The notes: generated from the letters alone by a model not told the origin. 62,564 nt of DNA from JBNPEO01 sp050490315 (GCF_050490315.1 NZ_JBNPEO010000015.1:1-62564); one strand, 5' to 3'. Shown: positions 36,658-45,883, counted from the first letter of the stretch. A program made the numbers and translations.

Positions 36658-37533
36658 TCAGTCCGCGTCTGAGGGCCGGAACGTGGCCCCGCCGTCGGTG
36701 GACACCACCAGCCCGGTGGAGGTGGCGGCCCAGAGCCAGGGGTTCCGGTCCGTGCCTTCCGTGGCGGCGACGGCCTGGACCTCGCCGGGGATTTTACCGG
36801 TCTGTTTCCAGGTGGAGCCGGCGTCCGAGGAGTAGTACACGGTCCCGTCGGGTGCGGCGCCGACGGCTTCCCTGGCGCTGGCAAAGGCGGCGTACTGGAT
36901 CACCGGGGCGGCCTTGTCCAGCGCCCAGGTCGCGCCGCCGTCGGTCGAACGCTGCACACCGTCCCGGGTGGTGGCAAGGACGGTGTCGCTGTAGGGATTC
37001 CCCGCAAGGGCTGCCGGGGTAAAGCCTGCGGCGACGGATTTCCAAGTGGCGCCGTCGGTGCTGGTGCGCAGGGTCCCGTCGAAAGCCACAATCCCGGACT
37101 TGGTGGCGGCGAGGGCATGGAAGTCGGATTCGTTCTGCCGGGAGAGCTGTTCCCAGGTTTTGCCGCCGTCGCTGGTCCTGATCAAACCCAGCGGGCTTGG
37201 CAACGACGAGTCCTTGCCCGGGTGTCCCGAGGCGTAGAACACGCCTTGGTCCCTGGCGGCGGTGAAGCCCATCAGGTCGTTGGCGGGGCCAATTTTGACG
37301 GCCGGTTTCTTGGACACGTCAAAGAGGCCCTCGTGGGTGGCCAGAAGCACCTGACCGGTTGCGCCGTTAACGCTGAGGCCATGGATGTGGGCGCCCGGCA
37401 GGCCGGCCGCCGCGTCGTTTGTCGACGGGGAGGCCGGGGCAGAGGCCGGGGTAGAGGAGGCCGGTGTGCAGGCCGAGAGGGCCAGGAGCAGACCGGCCGC
37501 GGCGGTGGCCGTGGTCGTGGTGGGGAAGGGCAT
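36658..37533 (-). CDS. BNR/propeller-repeat lipoprotein, F510_1955-like
   Basis: A 291-residue protein. The lipobox is LSAC at residue about 22. At least four Asp-box/BNR repeats are visible: RTSDGGKTWEQL, RTSTDGATWKSV, RSTDGGATWALD and YSSDAGSTWKQT. It folds as a propeller outside the cell. I recall this family annotated as an F510_1955 glycosylhydrolase-like protein; the catalytic activity is unknown. It is typically next to ccdA and DUF305 in copper operons. Confidence 0.8.
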   Translation of the reverse strand: MPFPTTTTATAAAGLLLALSACTPASSTPASAPASPSTNDAAAGLPGAHIHGLSVNGATGQVLLATHEGLFDVSKKPAVKIGPANDLMGFTAARDQGVFYASGHPGKDSSLPSPLGLIRTSDGGKTWEQLSRQNESDFHALAATKSGIVAFDGTLRTSTDGATWKSVAAGFTPAALAGNPYSDTVLATTRDGVQRSTDGGATWALDKAAPVIQYAAFASAREAVGAAPDGTVYYSSDAGSTWKQTGKIPGEVQAVAATEGTDRNPWLWAATSTGLVVSTDGGATFRPSDAD

Positions 37534-37566
37534 GGGTGACTCCAGGTTGAGGGAGGGGAATGGTTC

Positions 37567-37602
37567 CGCGGCACCGGTCCCCGCCCGGGGGCCGGTGCCG
37601 CG
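37567..37602 (-). terminator. GC-rich hairpin between DUF305 and the BNR-lipoprotein gene
   Basis: An 11-bp stem, cgcggcaccgg at 37567-37577 with ccggtgccgcg at 37592-37602, lies between the DUF305 stop and the next start. There is no U tract; it may reduce read-through or protect the upstream transcript. Confidence 0.5.
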
Positions 37603-37612
37603 GGAATGCCGG

Positions 37613-38230
37613 CTAGAGGGCAGCCAGCAGGTTCTTCATTTCCTGGATTTCCGCTGCCTGGGATGTGGCGATGCTTTTACTCAGGGCGACCGCATCGGCG
37701 CTTTTACCGGTCGCTTCCTCGGTCTTGGCCATCGTCACTGCCCCCTGATGGTGGGCGATCATCTGGCTCAGGTAGAGCTTGGCCGCTTCGGTGCCCTGCG
37801 CAGCATCCAGTTTCGCCATGTCGTCGCTGCTCATCGTTCCGGATGTCATCCCGGACATGTCGCCGCCGGCCATCTGGGCCGGTTCGTTCCAGGTCTTGAG
37901 CCAGCCCGTCATCTGCTCGATTTCGGGTGCCTGCGCGGCTTTGATCCTGGTCGCGAGAGCGGTGATCCGGGCGTCCATGCCCTGTTTCTTGAGCATCATG
38001 TCGCTCATCTCCACGGCCTGGGCGTGGTGCGGGATCATCCCTTGGGTGAACATGGTGTCCGCCGCGTTGTGGTCCGAGGCGGCCGGGGCTGAGCTCGAGG
38101 ACATCCCCATCCCGTTCTGGCCCGTCCCCGGCATGGAGCTGGCAGGTGTATTCCCGGAGGTCCCCGCGCAGCCCGCGAGGGCTATGACGGAGGCAAGGCC
38201 AAGGGCAGAAATGGTCAGAGGTTTCTTCAT
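37613..38230 (-). CDS. DUF305 lipoprotein, copper-operon copy 2
   Basis: A 205-residue lipoprotein starting MKKPLTISALGLASVIALAG with the lipobox cysteine following. Two DUF305 repeats keep the Met/His ligands (TQGMIPHHAQAVEMSDMM and QMIAHHQGAVTMA). It shares the signal peptide and repeats with the copy at 4018-4629. It follows the DUF6153-like gene, as in the relic. It probably binds copper outside the membrane (inference from ligands and context). Confidence 0.9.
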   Translation of the reverse strand: MKKPLTISALGLASVIALAGCAGTSGNTPASSMPGTGQNGMGMSSSSAPAASDHNAADTMFTQGMIPHHAQAVEMSDMMLKKQGMDARITALATRIKAAQAPEIEQMTGWLKTWNEPAQMAGGDMSGMTSGTMSSDDMAKLDAAQGTEAAKLYLSQMIAHHQGAVTMAKTEEATGKSADAVALSKSIATSQAAEIQEMKNLLAAL

Positions 38231-38368
38231 GGAGTTCAAGTCCTTTAAATCATCAAATCGGCGTTGTTGCACGACTGCGGATATAGCGCCATAACCGGGC
38301 TGGATAGCCGGCAGATGCGTATCTGGTAAGCGGGGCGCGCCGGGCAGGACACGGCGCATCGTGGCCGT

Positions 38369-38836
38369 TTACGTCCGGCTGATGGAAAGTTGGCCCGGAG
38401 AAGGACTTTGCGGAATGAACCCGTACCCGATGGCGGGGACGCCGGTGATGGGCCCGCCGCCGGAAGTCAGGGGCGTGATGCCCGGCGGCGGAGCTGCCAG
38501 TGTCGTGGTCCCGGGAGAAGGGACGCAGTCCCCGCCCATGGAGGACATCATCGTGCACCCGCCGCTATCGCCGCACGAAGGTCCTGGTGCGTGCGTGCTA
38601 CCCGCAGCTGCGGAGGTCCCCTGGATCGCGGTGTTGTCCGCGACGTGGCCGGGGTGCTCAGACGCCTGCATGGCATGAAGCGCCCCGGTGTCATGACCGG
38701 TGGCCGCCGCCGTCATGGCGTGCGAGCCGGTCATGATGTGCATGCCCAAAATGCCGGCCACGATCGCCAGCAATCCCGCGAGAAGCGCACCCCGGAGGAG
38801 AAACGCCGTGGCGCGCCGGGCTGAGATGGCGGTCAT
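38369..38836 (-). CDS. DUF6153-like small membrane/secreted protein, copy 2
   Basis: 155 residues. The start is the ATG at 38836 with gaaggagg upstream. A transmembrane segment (FLLRGALLAGLLAIVAGILG) is followed by the His/Met motif MHIMTGSHAM, two cysteines around SGGC and DCVP, and the tail SPGQLSISRT. It is the paralog of the gene at 3415. It lies between the ATPase and DUF305 genes in both copies. A copper-related role is inferred from context only. Confidence 0.78.
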   Translation of the reverse strand: MTAISARRATAFLLRGALLAGLLAIVAGILGMHIMTGSHAMTAAATGHDTGALHAMQASEHPGHVADNTAIQGTSAAAGSTHAPGPSCGDSGGCTMMSSMGGDCVPSPGTTTLAAPPPGITPLTSGGGPITGVPAIGYGFIPQSPSPGQLSISRT

Positions 38837-38910
38837 GGTGTTCCTCCTTCCATGCGGTCTGGTTGCCTTCAAGATTACCGGCCCGGGACAGGCCCGGGCC
38901 GCCGCCGGGT

Positions 38911-41040
38911 TCAGCGGACCTGGGCGGGATTGAGTTGCAGCCGTCGCAGCAGCTGCGCGTTCAGGGCGACGACAATGGTGGAGACGGACATCAGGACCGC
39001 TCCCGCGGCAGGGGAGAGTACGACTCCCGCGAAGGCCAGCACGCCGGCGGCCAGCGGGACGGAGATGATGTTGTAGCCGGTGGCCCAGATGAGGTTCTGC
39101 CACATTTTCCGGTAGCTGGCCCGGGAAAGGTCCAGCATCGACAGGACGGCCCGGGGGTCGTTGCTGGCAAGGACGGCGCCGGCGGATTCCATCGCGACGT
39201 CGGTGCCGGCGCCGATCGCGATGCCGACTTCGGCCCGGGCCAGCGCAGGGGAGTCGTTGACGCCGTCCCCGACCATGGCGACCTTGAGCCCGCGGGCCTG
39301 GAGTTCGGCGACTTTCTTGTCCTTATCGGCCGGGAGGACTTCGGCGAACACCTCATCGATGTTGAGTTCTTCGGCGACAGCGCGGGCGACCTGTTGGGCG
39401 TCGCCGGTGATCATGGCAACCTTGATGCCGCGGCCCTGCAGGGCCTTGACGGCTTGCCGGGATTCGGCGCGGACGGCGTCCTCGAGGATCACGGCCCCGA
39501 GAATCCTTTGCCCGTCAATGATGTGCAGCACGGCCGCGCCGCGGTCGATCCACGCCTTGGTGGTGGCGGCCAGTGCGGGCGGTTCTTCCGTTTCGAGGTC
39601 CCGGAGCAGGGCCGGGCCGCCGACCTGGATGGTTCTGCCGTCGACCGTGGCGCGGACGCCGCGGCCGGTCATGGACGAAAATCCGGAAGCCGCTGGAATC
39701 TTCAGGTCCTGTTCTTGTGCGGCCCGGACGATGGCCCGTGCCACCGGGTGCTCGCTGTCTGCTTCAACGGCTGCGGCCAGCGCCAGGAGAGTGTTCCGCT
39801 CCACGCCCTCGGCGGTCGCGACGTCCCTGAGGGCGGGTTCGCCCTTGGTGAGCGTCCCGGTCTTGTCGAAGAGGACGACGTCAACGGTCCGCATCCGTTC
39901 CAGTGCCATCCGGTTCTTGATCAGGACCCCGGCCCGGGCGGCCTGCTCGGTGGAAATCGCAATGACCAGCGGGATGGCCAGGCCCAGGGCATGCGGGCAG
40001 GCGATCACGAGCACGGTGACGGTGCGCGTGACGGCGTCGGGAACGCTGCCCAGCAGGGACCAGACGATGAACGTGATGACGCCGGCGCCGGCGGCGAAAT
40101 AAAACAGGAACGCTGCCGCGCGGTCGGCCAAGGCCTGGGCCTTGGACGACGAGGCTTGCGCCTCGGCCACCAGCCGCTGGATCCCGGCCAGGGCGGTGTC
40201 ATCCCCGACGGCGGTGACCCGGACGCGGACCGTGTTGTCCGTGGCCACGGTCCCGGCGACGACCTTGTGCCCGGGTGAGCGGAGGACGGTCCTGGATTCG
40301 CCGGTGATCATCGACTCGTCGAACTCGGCCTGGCCGTCGACCACCACGCCGTCGGCGGGCATCCTGGCTCCGGAGCGGACCAGGACGGTGTCACCTGCCA
40401 CGAGTTCGCTGACTTTGACGGTTTCCGTGCCCGCGGCGGTGATCCGGTCCGCTTCGTCCGGCAGCAGGGCGGCGAGGGCGTCGAGAGCGCCCCGCGCTGA
40501 GCCGAGGGCACGCATCTCGATCCAGTGCCCCAGCAGCATGATCGCCACCAACAGGGCCAGCTCCCACCAGAAGTCGAGGTCAAAACCGCCGATCCCAAGG
40601 CTCGTGACCCAGGAGGCGATGAAGGCGACGCTGATGGCCATGGCGATCAGCAGCATCATCGCCGGTTTCCTGCTCTTCAGTTCATCCAGGCCGCCCTTGA
40701 GGAAAGGCTGCCCGCCATAGAAGAAGATCACGGTTCCCAGCACCGGCGGGATCCAGACCGAGCCGGGGAAAACCGGGGGCATGTAGCCGAGCAGATCCGC
40801 GAACATCGGGCTGAAGTAAACCACCGGCACAGACAGGGCCAGCGTGACCCAGAACCTCTTCTTGAACATTGCAACGCTATGTCCGGCATGCTGGCCATGG
40901 TTATGCACCATGTGCTCGTCGTCCATGCCATGGCCATGGCCGGCGTGGGCGTCAGGTGCATGCGCGACCGCGGACCCGCCGTGCGGAGCGCCTGGCGCGT
41001 CCTGCCGGGCGGAAGGTCCGTTGTGGTGGTCTTGGTCCAT
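38911..41040 (-). CDS. copB: CopB-type copper-translocating P-type ATPase
   Basis: 709 residues. It has a His-rich N-terminus (residues 1-55) instead of a CxxC domain, the CPH ion motif (VIACPHALGLAIPL), the TGES actuator loop, the phosphorylation site DKTGTLTKGE and MVGDGVNDSPAL. CPH ATPases of this type (P1B-3) export copper. The membrane export step links the CopZ-like chaperone before it and the extracytoplasmic genes after it. The relic at 3190-3351 matches its C-terminus. Confidence 0.95.
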   Translation of the reverse strand: MDQDHHNGPSARQDAPGAPHGGSAVAHAPDAHAGHGHGMDDEHMVHNHGQHAGHSVAMFKKRFWVTLALSVPVVYFSPMFADLLGYMPPVFPGSVWIPPVLGTVIFFYGGQPFLKGGLDELKSRKPAMMLLIAMAISVAFIASWVTSLGIGGFDLDFWWELALLVAIMLLGHWIEMRALGSARGALDALAALLPDEADRITAAGTETVKVSELVAGDTVLVRSGARMPADGVVVDGQAEFDESMITGESRTVLRSPGHKVVAGTVATDNTVRVRVTAVGDDTALAGIQRLVAEAQASSSKAQALADRAAAFLFYFAAGAGVITFIVWSLLGSVPDAVTRTVTVLVIACPHALGLAIPLVIAISTEQAARAGVLIKNRMALERMRTVDVVLFDKTGTLTKGEPALRDVATAEGVERNTLLALAAAVEADSEHPVARAIVRAAQEQDLKIPAASGFSSMTGRGVRATVDGRTIQVGGPALLRDLETEEPPALAATTKAWIDRGAAVLHIIDGQRILGAVILEDAVRAESRQAVKALQGRGIKVAMITGDAQQVARAVAEELNIDEVFAEVLPADKDKKVAELQARGLKVAMVGDGVNDSPALARAEVGIAIGAGTDVAMESAGAVLASNDPRAVLSMLDLSRASYRKMWQNLIWATGYNIISVPLAAGVLAFAGVVLSPAAGAVLMSVSTIVVALNAQLLRRLQLNPAQVR

Positions 41041-41112
41041 TGCTGTGCTCCTTAGGAATTTTGCCGGTTCCGGCGGCCCCGGGGCCTGCCCGCGACGGGT
41101 GCGCCGCCGGGG

Positions 41113-41430
41113 TTACGGGCTGGGCGTGAAGCTGTATCCGGCGCCGGTCACGGCGTCCCTAACCGCGTCTGCGCTGGCGGTCCCGGCTACCGCCAGGCGG
41201 GATGTTCCCCCGGCGACGGACTCGACGGCCGCCGGTTCCACCCCATCCACGGAGGCGACCGCCCTTTCGACGGTCTGGACGCAGTGCCCGCAGGTGAGTC
41301 CCTCAAGCGAGTAAACGGAGACGTCTGCCGCTGGCGGCGTCGTTGTCCGGGCCCCGGTCGAGCAGCAGCCGCAGCCGGACTCCTCCGGCGCTTCGAGAGG
41401 AAGTCCGGTCCTGGTGTCTGTTCCGCACAT
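41113..41430 (-). CDS. copZ: Copper chaperone, HMA-domain protein (CopZ-like)
   Basis: A 105-residue protein. The heavy-metal-associated domain starts at about residue 38 with the Cu(I)-binding motif GLTCGHCVQTVERAV. A shorter N-terminal segment has a Cys cluster (SGCGCCSTG), which is unusual for CopZ and could add a second copper site. It lies first in the operon, 112 bases from the operator, and is expected to deliver copper to the ATPase. Confidence 0.92.
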   Translation of the reverse strand: MCGTDTRTGLPLEAPEESGCGCCSTGARTTTPPAADVSVYSLEGLTCGHCVQTVERAVASVDGVEPAAVESVAGGTSRLAVAGTASADAVRDAVTGAGYSFTPSP

Positions 41431-41541
41431 GTCAGCCTGGTCCTTTTTCGAGAAGGAGTAATGGGGTGCTGGGGTTGGAGGGCCGTGACGGCCCGGCGAA
41501 TGCCGCGAAGCCTGGACAAAACGACTTTACTGACAACACGC

Positions 41542-41568
41542 CAAACATACCCCTAGGGGGTATGTTTG
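41542..41568. promoter_or_regulatory. CsoR/CstR-type operator, CopZ-CopB operon
   Basis: The core atacccctagggggtat at 41547-41563 has flanking caaac...gtttg arms. It is 17 bases with a CTAG centre like the relic site at 3083-3111. It lies 112 bases upstream of the CopZ start. No CsoR gene is next to it. Confidence 0.88.
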
Positions 41569-41692
41569 ACAAGCAGGGTCGGGTGTGATGTTCCCCTTAT
41601 GCGATGCGCCGACACAGGGCGGCGGGTGAAATCACAGCGACGGTTTCGGTACCGGTCCGCGTTCCGCATGGCGTCTCACCGATGAATGCCCG

Positions 41693-42244
41693 CTAGTTTC
41701 CGCCGCCCATGCCCGGCATTGAGTGGTCCATGGTCTGCGCGTCGAACCACGCATGCAGGGCGGTGACGAGGGCGGCATCGCTGGAAGCGAAGGTGATCTT
41801 TGCACCGGTGGGTAGCTGCTCGTAGTGGCTCTGCATCCGGGACGCGCCGGCTTGCAGTTCCCGCAGGCCGGGCATGGCGGTGCCGTGGATGTTCGCTGGA
41901 TCGCTGTAGTTTCCCTGCGCGAACTGGTCGGCTTCCTTGCTTAGATGCTGCTGGATCAGGGTGATGTTGTGCTGGTCGCCGGAGCTGTTGGCGACGATCT
42001 GTTCGACCCCTCCGGTCGTGGTTTTCGTGAAGGTGTGCGTGGTGGCGTTCAAGTCGAACGGCATGACCTGGGCGGCGTGGGCAACCATCGTCTGCGCCTC
42101 TCCGTTGGCGGCCTGATGCCCGGTGGCCATGGCGTAGCCGATGCCACCGGCCGCCAGGATCAACGCGGCGGCGCCCGCGAGCCACCAGCGGCGCCGCTGC
42201 TTGCGAGGTGGGCGACTGGCGTCAGTGCTGGTCAAGTTGTTCAT
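41693..42244 (-). CDS. Membrane-anchored protein with Met/His tail
   Basis: A 183-residue protein with one N-terminal transmembrane helix (WWLAGAAALILAAGGIGYAM). The rest is soluble and contains the conserved-looking TTGGVEQIVANSSGDQHNI. The tail ends DHSMPGMGGGN, a Met/His motif like copper-binding tails. I do not recognise a family with known function. Its start overlaps the MarR gene's end by 23 bases, so it is the second gene of the MarR operon. Confidence 0.72.
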   Translation of the reverse strand: MNNLTSTDASRPPRKQRRRWWLAGAAALILAAGGIGYAMATGHQAANGEAQTMVAHAAQVMPFDLNATTHTFTKTTTGGVEQIVANSSGDQHNITLIQQHLSKEADQFAQGNYSDPANIHGTAMPGLRELQAGASRMQSHYEQLPTGAKITFASSDAALVTALHAWFDAQTMDHSMPGMGGGN

Positions 42245-42677
42245 CTGCGGCTTTCACGAGGAGGGTCAGGGCGTCTACTACGGTTTGGCGGCGGCCGGCC
42301 GGGATGGCCTCCAGCAGGCTGGAGAAGCGTGCAGCGCGGGCGGTGGACAGCTCACCAGCGGCGTGGCGTCCAGCGTCGGTCAATTCCAGCCACACCAGGC
42401 GTCCGTCACCATCGCGCTTGCGGCGCTGCACCCAGCCGCGGGCTGTTAACTGGTCGACCAGGCGGCTGACCGTACTCTTGGTCAGCCGTAGCCGCCCCGC
42501 GAGCTCGACCTGAGTGAGTGGACCGTCACGGTCCAACTCGGTCACCGCATGGGCCTCGGAAACAGATAGGGGTTGGCCGCAGGGGGTTTGGTCCGGTTGA
42601 TACAACCCGAACGCGCGCACGAAAGCAATGATCCGCGCCTGCAGCACGACCGCGTCCGACTCGCTATCTTCTTGCAT
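42222..42677 (-). CDS. MarR-family transcriptional regulator
   Basis: A 151-residue MarR winged helix: LTQVELAGRLRLTKSTVSRL, then WVQRRKRDGDGRLVWLELTD wing. The start is ATG 42677, giving MQEDSES; longer frames run through operator repeats. It probably represses its own operon with the Met-tailed protein; the ligand is unknown. Confidence 0.9.
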   Translation of the reverse strand: MQEDSESDAVVLQARIIAFVRAFGLYQPDQTPCGQPLSVSEAHAVTELDRDGPLTQVELAGRLRLTKSTVSRLVDQLTARGWVQRRKRDGDGRLVWLELTDAGRHAAGELSTARAARFSSLLEAIPAGRRQTVVDALTLLVKAADEQLDQH

Positions 42678-42717
42678 GGTTGCACCATACAACCAACTCG
42701 TTCGATGATACAACCAT
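42678..42717. promoter_or_regulatory. MarR operator candidate
   Basis: It contains the direct repeat atacaacca at 42687 and 42709 and the inverted repeat ggttg at 42678 with caacc at 42690, immediately upstream of the MarR start. The arrangement fits autoregulation. Confidence 0.6.
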
Positions 42718-42984
42718 CTACCCGGCGTAGCTATCGAATCAATCAGCCACCATCAATTGACGGGCCGGGTGGCGACGGACGGTGTATCTGATCCGGTGGC
42801 CTTTCTCGGCCGCAGCGGTGCCGAAGCCAATGAGCAGGTGGGATTTTGCCGGTTCCGGAGTCGCCGATGGGAGCGCAGCGCTGCATCAACCTGGACGGGC
42901 CGGGTGTGAGGGGGCGGCGATGGAGTAACGTCGTATGGCCGGGAGTTGTCCGGCAGTTCAGGACTAACCCCGGACGGAGGCGGC

Positions 42985-43755
42985 GTGATCGATCATCAGG
43001 ACCCCGAGGCGGCGTCCCGTCGGGAGGCCTTAGCGCGTGCCAAGGGCGGCCCTCTGTGGAAAAGCGTTAGTTCCGAGCTCCTTGAAGACGTCCTCGCCGG
43101 GAAGTTCGCGACGCAATTTCCCGGGGAACTGGAACTGGCGCGACGGTATGGCGTCAGCCGGGGCACGATCCGGGCGGCCCTGAAGCCGCTGCGCGATGCC
43201 GGGCACATCACTGCCCATCCTGGGAAGAAGCCGACGGTGGTCGCCGGCAGGAGCACGGCCTTCGGCCCGATTTACAGCGTGTTGGCGTCGATCCGGGAGT
43301 CGGGGATGGAGCACAGCAGCGTGGTGTTGGAACAGCACTTGGTCACCGCCCCGGCTGTGGCGGCCAAACTCTCCCTGCCGCCGGACGCGGAGCTTTTCCA
43401 CCTCTCCCGCGTCCGCCTCGCCGACGGCGAACCGATCGGCCTGGACGAGGTCTGGCTACCGGGGTCGACGGCGGAGAAGCTCCTCGACGCCGACTTCCAA
43501 AATGCCTCGTTGTACGGCGAGCTCGACCGGCGCTGCGGCGTCGTGCTGGACGGAGGCACCGAGCAATTAACCGCGGTGCCGGCCAGCCCGGCGCAGGCTG
43601 TCCTGCTCGGTTGTGCGGTGGGCGCCCCGCTGCTGCTGATCGAGCGTATCGGCTGCCATCGGGCCCGCGACGTCGAAATCCGGCACAGCTACGTTCTTGG
43701 CGACCGGGTGTCGATCGCGACCGCGTTTGGCTGTAAGGCCGCCCCGCCAAGGTAG
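42985..43755 (+). CDS. GntR-family regulator with UTRA domain
   Basis: A 256-residue protein. The wHTH is at residues about 45-80 (GELELARRYGVSRGTIRAAL), and a UTRA ligand-binding domain covers about 100-250. The start is GTG 42985 with cggagg upstream. The effector is unknown. It stands alone, pointing toward a convergent thiol-redox operon. The 270 bases upstream hold no gene. Confidence 0.88.
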   Translation: MIDHQDPEAASRREALARAKGGPLWKSVSSELLEDVLAGKFATQFPGELELARRYGVSRGTIRAALKPLRDAGHITAHPGKKPTVVAGRSTAFGPIYSVLASIRESGMEHSSVVLEQHLVTAPAVAAKLSLPPDAELFHLSRVRLADGEPIGLDEVWLPGSTAEKLLDADFQNASLYGELDRRCGVVLDGGTEQLTAVPASPAQAVLLGCAVGAPLLLIERIGCHRARDVEIRHSYVLGDRVSIATAFGCKAAPPR

Positions 43756-43765
43756 GGCGGGACGG

Positions 43766-44290
43766 TCAGTGTCCGCTGCGGGATGTTGAACCTGCGGCCG
43801 CGGACCGCATCCGGGGGACCGGGCAGCGGTCCTCGGAGGTGGCACGCTTGAGGAAGGCCCACAGCAGCAGTGCGATGGACAGGGTCGCGAGCAGGGGCTG
43901 AACGGGTTCGAAGTACTGCATGGCGCCGGAGGTGCCCAGGGCCAGCAGGACCAGTTTGTTGCACACGGGGCAGCCCACGGCGAAGAAGGAGACGATGGTT
44001 CCGGCCGCGCCGAAGCGGCCCTTGGTGTCCGGTTCCTCACTGTCGGCCTGCGCTGCGGGTTCGCGGGAGATGTAGGTGGCCAGCAGGAGCCCGGTGAGGA
44101 CGGCTGTGAGCCCGAGGGCGGGGTAGGACCACCAGGTGGGCGGGACTTCCCGGCTGAAGAAGGGCGTGTTGATCAGGTCTGTGGGTATGGCCACTACGAG
44201 GTAGGTGAGGACGGCGGCGGCGGATGCCGCCGCCCAGCGCCGCCCGGGCCACTGGGCCAGTGCGGATATCAGGGTGTTACTGCGCGTCAT
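43766..44290 (-). CDS. Membrane protein with CPVC motif
   Basis: A 174-residue protein with about four helices. The loop FFAVGCPVCNKLVLLALGTS carries a CPVC motif at a membrane border. The start is ATG 44290, which overlaps the end of the CcdA-like gene. The family is uncharacterised to me; the CxxC motif and neighbours (CcdA, DsbA) suggest thiol transfer across the membrane. Confidence 0.7.
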   Translation of the reverse strand: MTRSNTLISALAQWPGRRWAAASAAAVLTYLVVAIPTDLINTPFFSREVPPTWWSYPALGLTAVLTGLLLATYISREPAAQADSEEPDTKGRFGAAGTIVSFFAVGCPVCNKLVLLALGTSGAMQYFEPVQPLLATLSIALLLWAFLKRATSEDRCPVPRMRSAAAGSTSRSGH

Positions 44291-45119
44291 CGGGCGTCCT
44301 GTCTTTTGCGGGCTCGGCGTGCCGGTTTTTGAAATAGAATCCCACACCGACGGCGAGGGCAACGGTCGCGGCTCCGGCGACCATGAGGTTCGGAATGCCG
44401 GCGGCAGCACCAGCCATGAGGGATTCCGTTGTGAATTGTTCCTGGACGGTGAGTACACCGCCCAGTCCCGCGGTGCCGTCACTGACCAGCAGGAGCACCC
44501 CGATGGCGATGGAAATGGTGCCGGCGATGATCATCAGCCAGGAGTTGGACCAGGTTCCGAGCCTGAGGGGACGCGGCCGCAGCCAGCGCCGGCCGGAGAT
44601 GCCCAGTTTGTCCCACACGAGAGCCAGAATAAACAGGGGCGCGGCCATGCCGAGGGCGTAGACCGAGAGCAGCATGCCGCCATAGACGGCGTTGCTGCCT
44701 ACGGCGGCGACCGTCAGGATGGAACCCAGAATGGGCCCGGTGCATACTCCCGCGACACCGTAGACCGTCCCCAGGGCAAAGACGGACACCCTCGTGGTCC
44801 CGGCCCGGACCGTGGGGGCGAGGGCGGACGGGAGCCCGATGCCGCTGATCTGGACCACGCCCAGGATGATCACTATGGCCGCGGAGACGCCGACCAGCAC
44901 GGTCCTGTGCTCGGTGACCAGGGATCCAAGGACCCCGGCAAAGACGCCCAGCGGCACGAGCGTGGACAGGAGGCCGAGGTAGAACAGGCCTGTGCGTGCG
45001 ACAAGCCGTGTCGTTGTTGCGAAGGCGTAGGCGAAGAATGCCGGCAGCAGCAGGGCAGAGCATGGGCTGAGCAGGGTGAGGACGCCGCCGAGGAAGGCAC
45101 CGGCATATCCGATGTCCAT
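44277..45119 (-). CDS. CcdA/DsbD-type thiol-transfer membrane protein
   Basis: A 280-residue protein, about seven helices. It has LTLLSPCSALLLPAFFAYAF and VYGVAGVCTGPILGSI, the paired cysteines of the CcdA/DsbD transmembrane domain. The start overlaps the DsbA stop by one base. It likely supplies reducing power to the DsbA-like protein or the CPVC protein. Confidence 0.9.
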   Translation of the reverse strand: MDIGYAGAFLGGVLTLLSPCSALLLPAFFAYAFATTTRLVARTGLFYLGLLSTLVPLGVFAGVLGSLVTEHRTVLVGVSAAIVIILGVVQISGIGLPSALAPTVRAGTTRVSVFALGTVYGVAGVCTGPILGSILTVAAVGSNAVYGGMLLSVYALGMAAPLFILALVWDKLGISGRRWLRPRPLRLGTWSNSWLMIIAGTISIAIGVLLLVSDGTAGLGGVLTVQEQFTTESLMAGAAAGIPNLMVAGAATVALAVGVGFYFKNRHAEPAKDRTPDDAQ

Positions 45120-45883
45120 CAGCGGTTCCGGGCCGATTTCAGGGCGTCGTCGATGGCCTTCTCAAAGGTGGCCAGCGGCTGCGCCCCCATGATCGGGGTG
45201 TCATTGACGAGGAAGGTCGGTGTGCCGGTTGCGCCCAGGCCGGCTGCTTCCTGCGCATCCTTGGCCACCGCGTTTTTCAGCTCGGCCGAATCAAGGTCCG
45301 CTTCGAACTTTTTCAGGTCAGGGACGCCGGCGGTACCGGCGAGCTGGATCAGGCGCTCCCGCGGCAGCGCGGCGTGACCGCGTTCCGGAGCAATGGCATA
45401 GACGGCCTCGTTGAACTGCCAGAACCTGCCCTGTTCCGCGGCAGCACGCCCGGCGACCGCGGCGGCGGACGATTCAGCACCGAATACCGGCAGGTCACGC
45501 CATTCCACCCTCAGCTGCCCGCTGTCTACATACTTTTTGACGAGCGAAGGAAGGGTGTCGCGGGAAAAGAGACCGCAGAACGGACAGCGGTAGTCGGCGT
45601 ACTCCACCAGGACAACCGGCGCTGTTGGACTTCCCTTGGCCGTCGGATCCCCGGCCTTCCGGCGGGACATATCCAGTTTCCCGCCGCCCGGGCCCTGAGT
45701 GTCCGGGGACCGTTGTGCGGCGGGTGCGGTCTTTTCAGCCGCCTTCTGTGCCGTTGCGCCCTGGTAGGAGAACAACCCCACGAACAACAGCGCCACGGCA
45801 ATGCCCACCGCGGAGACAATAACCAAGGCGGTGCGGCGGCGCGGTTTGGGGCGGACTGGTTGGGGTTTGGTCACGGTAGGCAT
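45119..45883 (-). CDS. DsbA-family thioredoxin-fold protein, membrane anchored
   Basis: A 254-residue protein with one N-terminal transmembrane helix (ALVIVSAVGIAVALLFVGLF). The active site is YADYRCPFCGLFSRDTLPSL with the CPFC motif and cis-Pro near GATGTPTFLVNDTPI. It is located outside the cell. With the CcdA-like protein it forms a thiol-disulfide relay. It heads the minus-strand operon divergent from a DsrE-like gene. Confidence 0.93.
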   Translation of the reverse strand: MPTVTKPQPVRPKPRRRTALVIVSAVGIAVALLFVGLFSYQGATAQKAAEKTAPAAQRSPDTQGPGGGKLDMSRRKAGDPTAKGSPTAPVVLVEYADYRCPFCGLFSRDTLPSLVKKYVDSGQLRVEWRDLPVFGAESSAAAVAGRAAAEQGRFWQFNEAVYAIAPERGHAALPRERLIQLAGTAGVPDLKKFEADLDSAELKNAVAKDAQEAAGLGATGTPTFLVNDTPIMGAQPLATFEKAIDDALKSARNR

